Below are positions 33,810 to 47,800 of a stretch of 64,000 nucleotides of DNA, in pieces. The notes under the pieces are model-generated. The model did no database searches, was not told the DNA's origin, and worked only from the letters and a program-made list of their open reading frames with translations. The DNA comes from Phaeosaccion multiseriatum. Lineage: Eukaryota; Ochrophyta, other classes. The translations under genes and the position numbers were made by a program. Location: positions 1,922,001 to 1,986,000 of the forward strand of contig OZ218952.1 of the NCBI GenBank assembly GCA_965112735.1, in the 5' to 3' direction. Position 1 is the stretch's first letter. Each line of letters starts with the position of its first letter.

Positions 33810-36041
33810 AGGCTGGTGACGGAGGCTCAGCGCTTTTTGAGCCACACGCGCAGTACCGCCGTCCTGGAGGTGCGCAGGACGCTATCGGACCTGCCGTGCA
33901 GGTGCGTTTGAATGTGTGTCTGTGGGCCTCTGCCCCCTTGACTCGCCCTATTTCACACCTCCGCATGCTGCATCACCATCTCTCCTCCTTATCTTCTTAC
34001 TCACTCACACATATACATACACACACAGAGAGAGAGACGGGAAGAAGGCTCATGCTCGCTCTCTCTCTCTCTCTCTCCGCTCACCTCACCCTCTCTGTCT
34101 CTCTCTCCTCTCCCCCCCCCCCCCCCCCCTTTGTCCTTGTTCCTGTCAGTGATCTGTTCGTAGTGGTGGCTCGCACGTCCTTTGTCTTTGACGGCTTCGC
34201 AGCCTCTGCTCGGCTCTATTGCGGTGTGCTCTTCTCCGTTCCCACTGTGGACATTCCTTTCGCAGAAAGGTGTGTATGTGTGTGTGAGAGAGGGAGGCAG
34301 AGAGGGGCAGAGAGAGCGGAACAGAAGGGAAGCAACCGAGAGAGAGAGTAAGAGAGCGAGATAGAGCCAAGATAGAAGGAGAGAGAGGGAGTAAGACAGA
34401 GAGGGAGAGACAGAGAGCCAAGAGAGAAGGAGAGAGGAGGAACGGGCCCGGCGGTTCCGATGCCGAACTACGCGTATCTGTATGTAGCGGCAGTCAGCAG
34501 CTACCACTCAGGAGGAGGCTCTCACTCACGCCACTCCACTCTGAGTGCCACGGCCCAGTGAGCAACACGCTCCGATGCCCGGGGAGGTGGAAGCTCAAGT
34601 GTCAGTGCCAACACCAACGTCCCCTTCGTCCCTCTTGTCGACTCTCCTGCCTCCGTCAAACACCCACCAATCCTCTCCTCCTCCTCCTCCTCCTCCTCCT
34701 CCTCCTCCTCCTCCTCCTCTTCCTCCTCCTCCGCGTCAAACAATGGAATGTATTGCAATGTCGCAGCATCAAGGAGGGCGCAGCGCGGGCCTATCGCCTG
34801 AGCTTCGACAAATGGTGGCAGCTCGGTGACCGTTACATCAAGAAGAACGATAGTTCCTTGTTTGGCGGCATGGGGCTGGGCATGGGGATTGGAGGCATGG
34901 GGGGGCGGAAGAAGAAGACCGACAGCAGCAAGGGACAGGGCAAGGGCAAGGGTAAGGAAGGTGCCCAACAGACGAGCTTCCGAAGTACGGCCCGCCTTAG
35001 GAGACTCAAGAGAGGCGGCGGCGGCAAAGGAGGTGATGATGGGGCGGCTTCGAGCGCGCCCTGCCACCCCTTCTCTGAGCAGTACCTCCCCCTTCCCGAT
35101 GGCATTGAGCGGGTCTTGGAGGTGGGTGGAGGTGGGAGAGAGTGAGCAAAAATACAACAGAGTTCTTACCAGTGGTGGGGCTTTTGTATCGACGGATGAC
35201 AAGGCAAATATGAGGAGAGAGAGGGCAGGGTACGGGAGTGGGGGGTGAAGAAGGCTTTTGTGTTCTGTCGTGGGCTAGAGTGGTGTGGGAAGAGAAAAAG
35301 GAGAGGGACAGACAGACAGACAGACAGACTCGGACGTACTAACCAAGAAGCCTCTCTCTCTCTGAGGCTGCCTCTAAGAGTGCCTTCCAAGCCCCACGCT
35401 GACCCCACAAGCTAACGAGGCTGACCCTCTGACCCATGTAAACTTTGAACACTCAGGGAGAGGACCCTGGCGACTTTGTGCTGGTCGAGAAGGACCCCTC
35501 GTCTGCTTCCTCCCTCGCCCCGAGTCAAGCAGCGGCAGCGGCAGCGGCAGCGGCGGCAGCGGCAAACGCAAAGAGGAGGAGAGAGAGAGGAGAAGGAGCA
35601 GGGGCAGGTGTTGGGGGTGGGGGTGAGGGTGAGGGTGTGGAAGGCGACGCTGACACTGGAACGACGGAGGGGATGGTAGTGGACGGAAGGGCCTTGTTCA
35701 CAGCGGCGTCGCTAGCAGCAGCGGAGGAGCAGTACGTAGACTTCCCCACCGGGCTTCCCTCCGCGGTGTGGGCACGGGTGTTCAACGATAGAGTCGTCAA
35801 GATGTTACGTAAGAGCGAGAGGGGCCAAGATGGCACTGGACAGGGACCGGCGACACAGGCACTTGGCGTGGGGGGGGCTGCTGCTGATGGGGTCATGCTT
35901 CACAACAAGAGCAGCAGTGGCAGCGGCAGGAGCAGGAGCAGCAGCAGTGCCAGCGGCAGCAGGGTGGAGGCAGGGGCGGGGGGAGGGGTATGGGAAGGGC
36001 GGGATGGGCGGCAGCAGGAGCAGGAGCAGGTAGAGGAGGAG

Positions 36042-36076
<35 letters not shown>

Positions 36077-39000
36077 AGGGATTTGAGAGCATGGGAGACA
36101 GAGGGAGCAAGGATAATAGATCAGGCGTGGCTCTCCATTTCGGGCGGTCAAGGAGTGTCTCAAGAAGAAGAGGGGTACTGCTTTGGTATGGAGGACCCCT
36201 TTTGTCCTCCCCCCCTAGGGCTTGCTTTTGTGGTTGGTTGTTGAGGCGCGCTTTTGTGTGTGTGTCTGTGTGTGTGTGTGGATTTGTTTGTTGCTCTTTT
36301 GGCCTTCTGTTTGTTGCTTCACCGCTATACCGCACTTGCCCCACTGTTTCTCCCTCTGTCCCTCCCTTCCCTCCCTCCCTCCCTCCCTCCCTCCCTCCCT
36401 CCCTCTCTCTCTCCCTCTCCCTTCCCCCCCTCTTCTCCTCTCCCTCCCTCCCTCCCTCCCTTCGTCCCTTAGGACCCTGTCCAGAGGAAGTGGATCGAGC
36501 AGCTCAACGCTCTCGCTCTCAAGAGTAAGCAGGAGAAGGAGAGGGAGGAGGCAGAAGCGGAGGCGAGGAAGCGGAGAGCAGCCGAGGCAGCGGAGGAAGC
36601 AAAGGCCAAAGTGGAGGAGAAGCTGTGGATGGAGGAGAGGAAGGAGGAGGAGGAGGAGGAGGAGGAGGAGGAGGAGGAGGAGGAGGAGCAGGAGGAGGAG
36701 GAGGAGGAAGAGGAAAAGAAGGAGGGGAAGGACATGGAGTGTGTCGAGAGAGACACTGAGCTTACCGCTGTCGGGGGTTCTTCTGGAACTGGTGCTCCTG
36801 GTGCCTCTGGAGCTGGTGTTGAGGGTGCTGCTGATTCTGGTGGTCTGACTCCACCTCTCAGGACTGAGGGAGGAGGAGGAGGATCAGCCGCGGAAACTGT
36901 GCCTGAGCAAGGGCAAGGGCAACATCAAGAGGGCGTTGAGATGAAGGGAGGGCGAGAAAGAGGAGGAGGAGGAGGAGGAGGAGGAGGAGGAGGAGGAGGA
37001 GGAGGAGGAGGAGGAGGAGGAGAAGAAGGAGCGACATCCATTGCCATCCCGCCAGCCCCCTTGGAGACCAGCAAGCCTGCCGCGGCCGACGCTGCGTACT
37101 CCGTTACCTTCTACGGCAAGCGGCTCGGCCTGCAGCTTCGGTGTGTGTGTTGTGTGTGTGTGTTGTGTGCCTGTGAGTTCATCAATCTCTCTACTCTTTC
37201 TCTCAGCGTGTGGGTGTAAACATGCATGCGTATACATGTGTGTGTGAATCGAGGAGAGCGTAACTTTGTTTGCTCTGCTGCTCCTACCTCCATCCCACCT
37301 CACCCCACTCCACTTCACCCACCCACCCCACCGCACTTCATCCCACTTGGCTTGCTCAGGGAGCTACACGGCATCCCTGTAGTAGGGGGCTTGAACGGAT
37401 ACGACCCCAAGGGGATCCGAGACGGGCAGGAGGAGCAGGAGGATGGCAGTGGATGGGAGGCAGAGGAGGACACGTACGCAGGCGCGGAGCAAGGACAGGA
37501 CAGCGAAGAGGGGGCGGTGGTGGTAAGTCAGCAAAGAAGCGCATGTTTGGGGGAGGGGGGCAGAGAGACAGGGGGAGGGACAACAACGAAAAAAGAAGGC
37601 GCTGAGCGAAGTGAGTGAGTGAGTGACTGACTGACTGACTCGACTAACTCGCCTGACTCCCCGTGTATGCATGATGATCTACATCCTCTCTCCACAGGGC
37701 GGGGTAGGCGGCTGGGACGACCTTGACGGCCGATCCGGTGAGTGAGTGAGTGAGTGAGTGGGTGCGTGAGTGGGTGGGTGCGTGAGTGAGTGAGTGAGTG
37801 AGTGAGTGAGTGAGTGAGGGAGTGAGTGAGGGAGTGAGTGGGTGGGTGAGTGAGTGGGTGGGTGAGGGAGTGAGTGAGTGAGTGAGTGAGCGCGGCCTTA
37901 TGTAGGCCTGTGTGTGGGGGGGGGCAGTCATACCCACTCATACCCACTCGTACCCACTCGTACCTACTCCTGCCCACTCACATCCGTGCCCACCCCTCTC
38001 ACACAGACTCAGCAGCAATGGACGACTTGCACACCATGTTCGGAGGCCTGAGCAACAGCGACAACATGTCAAACATGCTGCTGCAGGACCTCGACCTTAC
38101 CGTCAAGTGCATCGTTCAGTGCCCTGCGGTAAGGGTAGGGGAGGGGAGAGGAGGGGGACCAGAGGGGAGGGAACGGAGGGGGACGATTTCGCGTCGTGTC
38201 TTGCTGGAGCAGTAGGGAGTCCCTTCCACGATGCTCCCTCTGTTCCGGCTCACTACTTCTTCTGTGGCCATTCCCACTCTCATCCTGTCTCCGTCTCTTC
38301 CCCTCTCACCTCCACCCGTCTCTCACTCTCTCTCCCTCTCTCTTCTCTCTCTCTCCCCCCCCCCCCCCTCTCTCTCTCTCCCTCTCTTTCTCTCTCCCCC
38401 TTTAGCTCTTCGGCCCCCGTGTGAAGAAGCTGTGGCGCTGGCGACCCCCCGGGGTGAGCTCCTCTCTGGAGCTGGCAGAGGACCCTGAGCACAGCTTGAT
38501 GCTCTTCGAGGCGGGTCTGAGGAAGAGATTGGGCATAGCTGCACCAGGTGATGATACAGTGACAGCAGCAGCAGTTGGTGATACTGCGGCGGCACCTGGT
38601 CGTGCCAGTGGTGATACAGCAGCAGCAGCAGCAGCAGCAGGAGAAGGAGGAGGAGGAGGAGGAGGAGGGGGAAAGAAGGAGGGGCCGTTGGTGATACAGC
38701 AGCAGCCGGCCCCGGCAACCTCCATAGCGGCTCCTCCCCTTGCTCTGCACGTCTCCTTCCGCGACGCAGAGACGGGCGAACTTGTGTCGCTGGACTGTGA
38801 GGCCTGGGGGGACTTCTGCGCCATGAAGGCCAAGACCATCACAGTGGAGCTGGGGAGGGAAGAGGAACAGGTTGGGGGTCAAGTTGGTGATACGGCAGCA
38901 GCAGTTGGTGGTGCAGCAGTAGTAGAAGGAGGAGCAGAAGGGACGGCGGCAGCGGCGACGGGTCAGCAAGGAACAGACGAGACAGAGGAAGCTGCATCTG

Positions 39001-41559
39001 ACGACCTTCAGCAACAAGGGGAAGAAAACGAAGAAGGAGGAGGAGAGGAAGGGGGAGGAGGAGGAGGAGGAGGAGGAGGAGGAGAGGAGGATACGCAGGC
39101 AGATGTCTCTCCTCTCTCTGCGCCTCTCCTCTTCGGAGAGAGCGATGGTAGTGCCCACGAGGTAGAGGAGGAGGCGGGAGAGAGATGGGTGGAGGGAGGG
39201 GTGGGAGAGAGAGAGGGGAAGGAGCGGTGTGATGACGACGATGCACACACGATTGGCGAAGAAGAGGGGGGCGATGACCAACAGCGCCAGCAGCACCAGC
39301 AGCAGCAAGAGGAAGAGGAGGAGGAGCAGGAGGGTAGAGAGGGGGCGGAGGCGGAGGCGGAGAAGGAGGCAACGAGCTCACCTACGACTAAGCATGTGCG
39401 GAAGGGCAGCGTTGATGGATCCGCCCCCCCCGCCCCCTTGCCGCCACTGCTGCCGACGCTGCCGCCGCTGCCTCTGTCCGTGGAGGGCTCGGCAGTGGAG
39501 GAGGAGCGCCGGCCCTGTATTGGGGCCGTGCTGCTGGCAGTCAACGGGGTGCGAACCCAGGTGAGGCACGGGGAGGGGGGACGTGGATGATTAAGGGATG
39601 AAAGGAAAGAAGGAAGGAAGATCGGGGAAGGAGGAGGAGGAGGGCGAGGAGGAGGAGGAGGACGAGAGGGAGGAGGAGGAGGAGGAGGAGGAGGAGGAGG
39701 ACGGATGGGTGTGTTTACCTATCGTCCTGCCTCTGGTCCACCCCTCGACTCTCTCTCTATCTTGCCCTCACTCCCCCCCCTCTCACCGCCGCATCCCCTC
39801 CTCTCTCTTCTCTCTTCCCTGCCCCTCCCTTCCCTCCCCTCTCCTCCCCCTCTCCCTTCCCCATTCTCTTCCCAACCTTCTTCACCCCCCTCTAACCAAC
39901 AACAGGGCCTGAGCTTTTCCAACGTAGTGTCTTTGCTCACCACCCAACAACGGCCGTTACGCCTTGAGTTTGCAGATAGCTGGGACACCATCTTCCACAG
40001 AGACCTCATCGAGGACCAGGCCAGGGACAAGATCTCCAGGAAGACGTTCGACTTGAAGATGGAGCATCCCCTCGCCGCCAAGATGAAGGCCAAGGTACGC
40101 CACGCCTTCGGGGGTGGATGGTGGATTCATTGTGGTGTGGATAGTGGGTTGACAAGTGACCGACCACGGCAGGTGGATGCACCCCCCAACACTTCAACGC
40201 CCCCCACACCCCCTCCCTCTCTACCCCCCCTCTCACCCTTTCCCTCCCTGTCTACGCTCCGTCTCAACATTTCCATCTCCCCTCTCCTTCCCTCCCTCCC
40301 CTTCCCCTCCCCCTCCCCCTCTCTCTCCTGCCCTCCCCTCTCCCCTCCCCTCTATCCCTCTCCTCCTCTCCCCTCTCCTCCTCCTCTCCTCTCCTCCCCT
40401 CCCCTCTCTCCATCCGCCTCTCTCTCCATATGTCTCCCCACCCCTCTCCTCCCTCCATACGCCTCTCCTCTGTTCTGCTCTTCTCGACTGTTGTAACTGT
40501 TGTAACTGTTGTAGATGGGTGAGTGGATGTCCTCCTTCCTCGAGCAAGACCTTCGTGAGCTCTCTACAGAGGCTGCGGCGGGTAGGGGGCAGACGCCGAG
40601 TGCCATGCTGTGGTCGCTCGTGGTGTGGATGGAACAGGTCAGTCTGTGCGCTGTGTATCTTCTCTCCCTCTTGTTTTGTCTCTGTCTCTCTGTCTCTCTG
40701 TCTCCCTGCCTCTCTCTCTATGTGTGAGGCTGTGTCTATGTCTGCTTCTGTCTCTGCCTCTTGCCTCTCTCTCTCTCTTTCTCTCTGTCTTTTGTCTCCC
40801 TCTCCGTGTTTTGTCTCTCTGTTTCTCTGTCTGCGTCTCCGTCTCTCTCTGTCTCTCTCTCTCTCTCTCTCCCCCTCTCCTTTCCATAAGCGCTGACCGA
40901 CCCACCCATCCAACCCACCCATCCACGCTTTGCTTTGTGCCTCTGCCCACTCTGCCCCCATTGACTTACTACCCACTGACTTCCTGCCCATTGACTTACT
41001 GCCCACCCACCCACCCCCACTCGTTAGGAGCTGGAGAAGATTGGCATCTTTAGCAATAACGCACAGGCAGGCGGCGGTCTTCCTATCATGGAGCGGAGGC
41101 AGTGGCAAGACGTGCACGCCCACCTCGAGCGTTTCGTGTTTGAGCAGACCTTCGAGCACTGCATCGCTTCCTCTGTGCCGGACTACGCCAACTGTGACTC
41201 CGTACTCAGTGACCGCTTGGCTTCGCTGCGCTTCTTGCAGCCGAGGCATTGGTGCGTGGGGCACATGTTACACCCCTCAGACGCCGAAGGTGAGGAGCAA
41301 GTGTATATATATATATAGAGAGGTAGGCGACCTACGTAAGACTACGTACTGGTCGGTGTATGTGTGTGTGTGTGTGGGGGGGGGGGGGGGCATATACTTA
41401 CCCCTTCAGATGCAGAAAATGAGGTGTGAAGTGTGAGTGGAGGGTGAGTGTGTGGGTGTGAGTTTCAGTCTCCCACTCTCACTGAGGCAGGTTCATACGG
41501 GCAGGCGGTCAGGCTGGAACAGGAAACTGAAACTGACTCCGCCTCGCCCCCCTCCCGCC

Positions 41560-41590
<31 letters not shown>

Positions 41591-42663
41591 CCTCTCTCCC
41601 TCTCTCCCTCTCTCTCCCTCTCTCCCTCTCTCTCAGGGCGTGAGTGGGAGCTGGCAGGACGCGAGCTGTACCGCTTGACGGAGTGCCGCTGCCCGCATGA
41701 CATGCTCAGCTGCGTCACGGCCTGCGTCAGACTCGTTGCGCTCTCAGTGGAGGCTGCCATGCTCCGCCAGCAGCAAGCAATAGCAGTTGGTGATACAGCA
41801 GCAGTTGGGGATACAGGAGGTGGCGATACAGGAGCTGGGGATGCAGGAGCTGGTGATGCAGCAGTGGGTGATACAGCAGGGGCAGGCGGAGGGGGAGGGG
41901 GGCAGGGGAGCAAGAAGGGAGGACACAAGAAGGCGGTCGCCATCGGAGCGGACGATCTGCTGGCAGCTCTGACGTGGGTGCTCGTTCAGGTGAGAGGGGA
42001 ATAGGGGAAGAGGAGAGGGGAGAGGTGGGGAAGGGGAGAGGGGAGAGGGGAGCAGTGGTGGAGGTCCATGTCCATGGGAGGGGAGAGGGGACAGGAGAAA
42101 GGAGAGGGTCATGCGGGGGCGGGAGGTGGCGACGGCTGATTGATGCCGCCCGCGGAACAAACAGCGCCCCTTTGGAATAGAGGAAGGGAATCGTTTGCTT
42201 TTCTCCCTCTTTGCTGGCCAATCATTCCGGTGGTCGGTTTTGATTGCCAAATGTGTCTGCCTGTCTGCCTGTCTGTCTGCCTGTCTGTCTGTGTGTGTGT
42301 GTGTGCCTGTGTGTGTGCTACTCCCTCACTCACTCACTCACTCACTGTGTGAGCGACTCCCATCCTCCCATCCTCCCATCCTCCCTCCCTCGTAGACCAA
42401 CCCTCCCCGTCTGGCGAGTCGTGTTTGGTTCGCAGCGAACTACATGCGCACCAACGGACGCGTCGGAGGATCAGGGGAGGGCGCGTACTGCCTCACTCAG
42501 GTAGAGGCATATGGAGCGGGAGGCTGGTCGGTTGGTTGGTTGGTTGGTCACAAAGGAGAAGATGGTAAAGGGTTTGTCTGCTTTGTCACGGTACGCCCCC
42601 GGTGTACAGACAGACCGACTATGCCATGCCCCACTACTCCTTCTGTATCACCAACTGCTACTG

Positions 42664-42697
<34 letters not shown>

Positions 42698-42990
42698 ATC
42701 CCCATCAACTGCTGCGCGTGTTTCTTTAGCTCTCTTCTGCCCTCGAGTACGCACGAACGGCCGACGCCTGTGTCCTAGCCGACATCTGTGAATCGGAGCT
42801 GGAGGAAGGCATCCGCCGCCACGGAGCCACACAGAGCCTCATCGCTGCGGCCCGAGACGGAAACGTGGAGGAGGTGCGGGCATGCCTAGGCCGAGGGGCA
42901 GACGTCAATGGTAAGTGGGATGGGGGAAGTTGGAGGGGATCGGCGGCGGGTGGGAGGGGACAAGCAAGATGACGCGCCCACCTGCCCGCC

Positions 42991-43022
<32 letters not shown>

Positions 43023-44835
43023 GGAGGGAGGGAGAGAGAGGGGCGGAGAGAGAGAGGGAGGGAGAGAGGTTTGCGAACCTCCCTCCCCCTCCCTTCTCCG
43101 GTTTGCATTGTTCGCCCACCCGCCTGAGTGTGTAATCCGTTACATTGCCCCCTCTTCCCCTTCTTCCTCTTGTCTCCCCTCCTCCTTCTTCCCTCCCTGC
43201 CTTCCTCCTCCTTCCCCCTCCCCTCTCCCCCCTCCTGCCCTGCCCTGCCCTGTCGATACACCTCTATCCCATCCCTGTCCTACCCATACACCTCTATCCT
43301 ACCTCTGTCCTACCGTGGCCTATCCAAATACCCACATACCCTGCCCCTGCCCTGCCCATACACCTGCACCTTGCTCTGCGCAGGTCTCTCAACGGATCAG
43401 CAGGACACGGCTCTCACCGCTGCCGTAAGGGGGGGGCAGCTGGGGGTGGTACGAGAGCTCCTCGGTGAGTGCTTAGCAAATACTACGGGGTAGTCAAAAA
43501 GAGAGAAGCGAGTACTTGGTGCGCAGTCAAAATGTAGAAGCGAGTACTTCGTGCGCAGTCACTAGAGCAGTGAGGAGTGAGTAGAAAGTCACTGAAGCAG
43601 TGAGTAGTGAGAAGATGGCATGGCTGCGGTAGAAATGTGTTCACGAGTCTCTCCTCCCTTCCCTCACTCACTCACTCACCCACTCACCCACCCACTCAAT
43701 TACTCACCCTCTCTCCAACTAATCTCTTCACACACTTGCGTGTGTATGTGTGTGCGTGCGTGCGCCGCCCACAGAGGGCCCTCCCATCCACACCAAAGGC
43801 ACTGGGAATGAAACTGTCACAGTCGCTCGGCCAAAGCTGTCTGTCCAAGTGTGCCCCACCTACGGAGAGCGGCGCAAGCTCACGGCACTCATGATCGCCG
43901 CCGCCACTCGGGAGCATACAGCAGTTGCTGATACAGCTGCGGCTGTTGGTGATGAGGAGGAGGATAAGAGGGACGAGGAGAAGGAGGACGGCAATATACC
44001 CAAGACCAAGAGCCTGGCGAGTATAGCGAGCATGGGTAGCATAGCCAGCATAGCCAGCACGGCGAGGCGGAAACCAGAGAGACTAGAGAGAGAGGGCTCA
44101 GGACTCGAGCTCCTGCTGCTGCTCCTCCGGCACGCATCCTCCTCGGACCGCGAGCAAACGTGCGCCGATGGCCTCAACGCCGTGGACTACGGCTATGGCT
44201 ATGGCTTTGGAAATGGCTCTGGGAATGGCTCTGGCTCAGTGGAGGTGGCGTCAGTGCTGCTTGCTGACCCTGCAAAAGTCAGCGTGTGCCAGGCTGTGCA
44301 GGTGAGGGGGGGGGAAGTATGGGTGGGTGAGTGAGTGGGTGAGTGAGTGGGGGAGTGAGTGGGGGAGTGCGGGCAAGGAGAGAGGAGGACGTGAAGTGAA
44401 GAGGGGTGGGAATAATGTTCTGTGGGCGGGTGTGTGTGTATGTGTGTGTATCTGTGTGCGTGTGCGTGGGGTGGCGCTCTGAAACCCGGTACATATTCTA
44501 CACGAGACCCCTTGTCTGCCAGTGATGTGGTGGGTAAAGACAACAGCTGCTGTACCACCAACGTTGCTGCTGTCTGTGTGCCACCCCCCTTTCTCCTCCC
44601 CCAGGCGGGTCATCTTGCCTACGTCAAGGCCCTGCTGCTCCAGGGGCAGGATCCAAATGCAGGCAAGTGGGAAAGCACCCCCACCGGAGATACCCTGATT
44701 CCAAAGAGACCAAAGCAGCTTCACCCAAACCCCCCCCGCTCCCTCCTACCACCTTCTCCTGCTGCCCCCCGTCGCTTACTGTCCCTCACCCCATGCCTTC
44801 TGAGTCTCTGCCCGCCCTCTTCACTCACACCCTTG

Positions 44836-44883
<48 letters not shown>

Positions 44884-47800
44884 CTCCTCGACCTCCGTCC
44901 TCCACTGCCATTGCTTGACGCTATTGCTTGACCCTGCCCCTTCTTCCTCTCCTTCAGTTGCTTGCTCATGCCTGATGCCTGCGCCGTCCTTTCTTTTTCC
45001 ATCGTCCTTGCCGAGGGCGCTGCAATCCACTCACTCGTGTAGCTTCACCTTCATGTTGCCCATGGGGGGCGCTGCGATCCACTCACTCGTGTGTGTCGCT
45101 TCACCTTCATGTTGCCCATCAAGTGTAACCTTGTTGCCCATCCGCCCCTCGTCCCGCCTTGCTTGAATGCTCTCCCTCTCTCTCTGTGTATGTGTGTGTG
45201 CGCGCATCCCCATCCCTCTCTTGCATCCATCCACTGCCATCTACTGCCATCCAACTCCCATCCACTGCCATCATTGCCATCCACCCCTTGTGACACCTCA
45301 CAGTCGACTCAACGGGGCAGTTCTCGCCTCTGATAGCGGCGTCCCTGCTCGGCCATCTGCCCATACTTGATGCGCTGTTGGAGGACTCCGCCACTGATGT
45401 CACGCGGTGAGGAGGAGAGAGAGGAGAGAGAGGGACACACAGAGAGGGAGAGAGAGGCACTAAGGGAGGGAGGGAGGGAGGGAGGGAGGGAGGGGGCAGC
45501 ACGGCACAAGAGAATAGTTTAGGCTCACTTGTCTTTTCTTATCCTCTTGCCCGTCCTCCTCTCTTGTCCTTTGTGCTCTTTTCTTCCTTTTTTATTTCAT
45601 CCCCCTTTCTTCTGCGCTCTCCAGGTGCAATGCCCGAGGAGAAACGGCTCTCATGTACTCTGTTCAGCGGGAGGGACACTGCTCCACCGCGGGGCAGGTG
45701 GGTGTGTGGTTGTGTGTAGACTGGGCACTCACTGACAGTTTCAGTTTCAGTTTCAGTTTATTTGCCCTCGGCGTCAAACTCACGTCCACTTACCTCAAAC
45801 TCTAACTCACTTCTCACTCACTTCTTACTCACTTTTTGGCACTTTTTACTCACTCACTGACTCACTCACTCACATACGTAGTCACACGCACCCTTATTCA
45901 CTCACTGACTCACTCACTCACTCACTCACTCACTTACTCACTCACTCACTCACTCACTCACTCACTCACTCACTCACTTACTTACTCACTCACTCACTCA
46001 CTCACTCACTCACTCACTCACTCACTCACTCACCCCCCGCCCCCATTGCCCGGCCTGGCCAGGTGGCAGTGGCGTCTCGACTTCTCCGAGCGGGCATTGA
46101 CCGCAGCGCCACGGACAGAGAGGGCAAGACGGCGCTGCAGTGGGCAGAGCGCTTCGGCAGTGCTCGACTCGTGGAGGTGATGAGGAACGATCCGAGACAA
46201 GTGGCCATCTTTGAGGCCTCCAGGTATAGGGTCTTGGGTATCGGGGTATTGGGCATTGGGAGAGAGGAGAAGAGAGGGAGGGAGGGAGGAGAGAGAGAGA
46301 GAGGAAGGAAGGGAGAGTATGAGGGTGCGGAGTGCTAAGGTTTCATTTCGGTGGTGGGTGGGTGGGTGGGTGGGGCTGCTGAGAGCGTTGCGTAGACAGA
46401 TGGATAACAAACGAGGGAATCATAAGAGTGCGTGAGAGAAAGAGGTAGAATGCTTCGTGATTGATACTTTCTCACTCACTCACTCACTGCCATACCCTCC
46501 CCTCTCCTCCCCTCCACGCGCCCACAGATCCCGTGATCTGCCCGCAGTGCGTGGTCTGCTTGATCAGGGCTGCGACCCCAATGAAGCGTGTCCAGAGAGA
46601 AACTACACGCCGCTCATTGCAGCCATCTTTAATCAAGACGAGGTGAGGGAGGGAGGAGGAAGGAGGGAGCGAGGGAGTGGGTGAGTGGGTGAGTGGGTGA
46701 GTGTGTAACCAAGCCTCTGCTGCTGCTGCTGCTGCTGCTGCTGTTGTATCACCAACTCTCGTATGTCATGTGTGACAGGACATGACACGCGCGCTGCTGA
46801 CACACCCGGACACGGATGCGGACAAACCGGGCCTTCACGGCATGACTCCTCTTATGTATGCCGCCCAGGTGAGAGTAAGGCAGTGAAAGTAAGGCAGTGA
46901 ACGTAAGAAGCAGCGAGAGAGAGGGCCGGTGAGTAGTTGTAGCAAGTACGGCAACGAAAGAGAAACAGTTGAGACGCGCCGTCCCGGTCACCCACGCACT
47001 CCCACCGTCCCTCCCTCCCTCACTCTCTGTCTGTCATTGTGGCAGGCCGGGCACTTTCGCATGGCCCAACTGCTCCTCCTCCACGAGCGCTCTAACCGCT
47101 ATCTGCGCAACAACAAGGGGGAGAGAGCTCTGGACATCGCAGCGGAGAGGGGCTTCCGGTGAGTTGAGTGAGTGAGTGAGTGAGTGAGTGAGTGGCGGGG
47201 TTGGGTGCGGGAGGGATGGGGTAGGGTGGGTGTGATGGGGGAGGGGAAGGGGGGGGGACGGGCAGGGCGTCCTCAATGGCACTTGATGGTGCCGCCGCTA
47301 CTGTATCACCAACTCCTGCTGCTGCTGCTACTGCTGCTGCTGTTGTATCACCAACTGCCAGGGATGTGGTGAACCTGCTCTCCTTCGATCCCGCCCGTCA
47401 GAGCGTGTGCCTCCTTGCCGTGAGGGGAGACTGCCCCGCGGTCCTTAGTCTTGTGGCGCAGGTGCGAGTGCAAGCGGCACAGAGAGAGAGAGATTAGACT
47501 GTATAGTGTGTGTGGTATTGCCCATGAGAGGCTTGCCATGCTTCTCTTTGTGGTGCCCACGCAGCGCTCTCTCTGTCTCTCCGTCAAACTCCTTACACTC
47601 GTTTCCTGCTTGTTCAATAGTGGTGCCCTGTGCCAATTGGTTTGTTGTGTTGAACATGTGCACGCACACACACACACACACGCACCCCCTCCCCCCCCTC
47701 CCCCCTTCCCAACCCCAGGGCGTCCCCCTGAACTCTCGGCACCGCATCAGGACGGCAAGGGGGTGGCAGCAAGACATGTACTCACCGCTCATCGCCGCCG

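Noticed and set aside
36222-36848. Arg-rich plus-strand ORF
   Set aside because: Shadow frame of the GAG-rich part of exon 7 of the VPS9-ankyrin gene.
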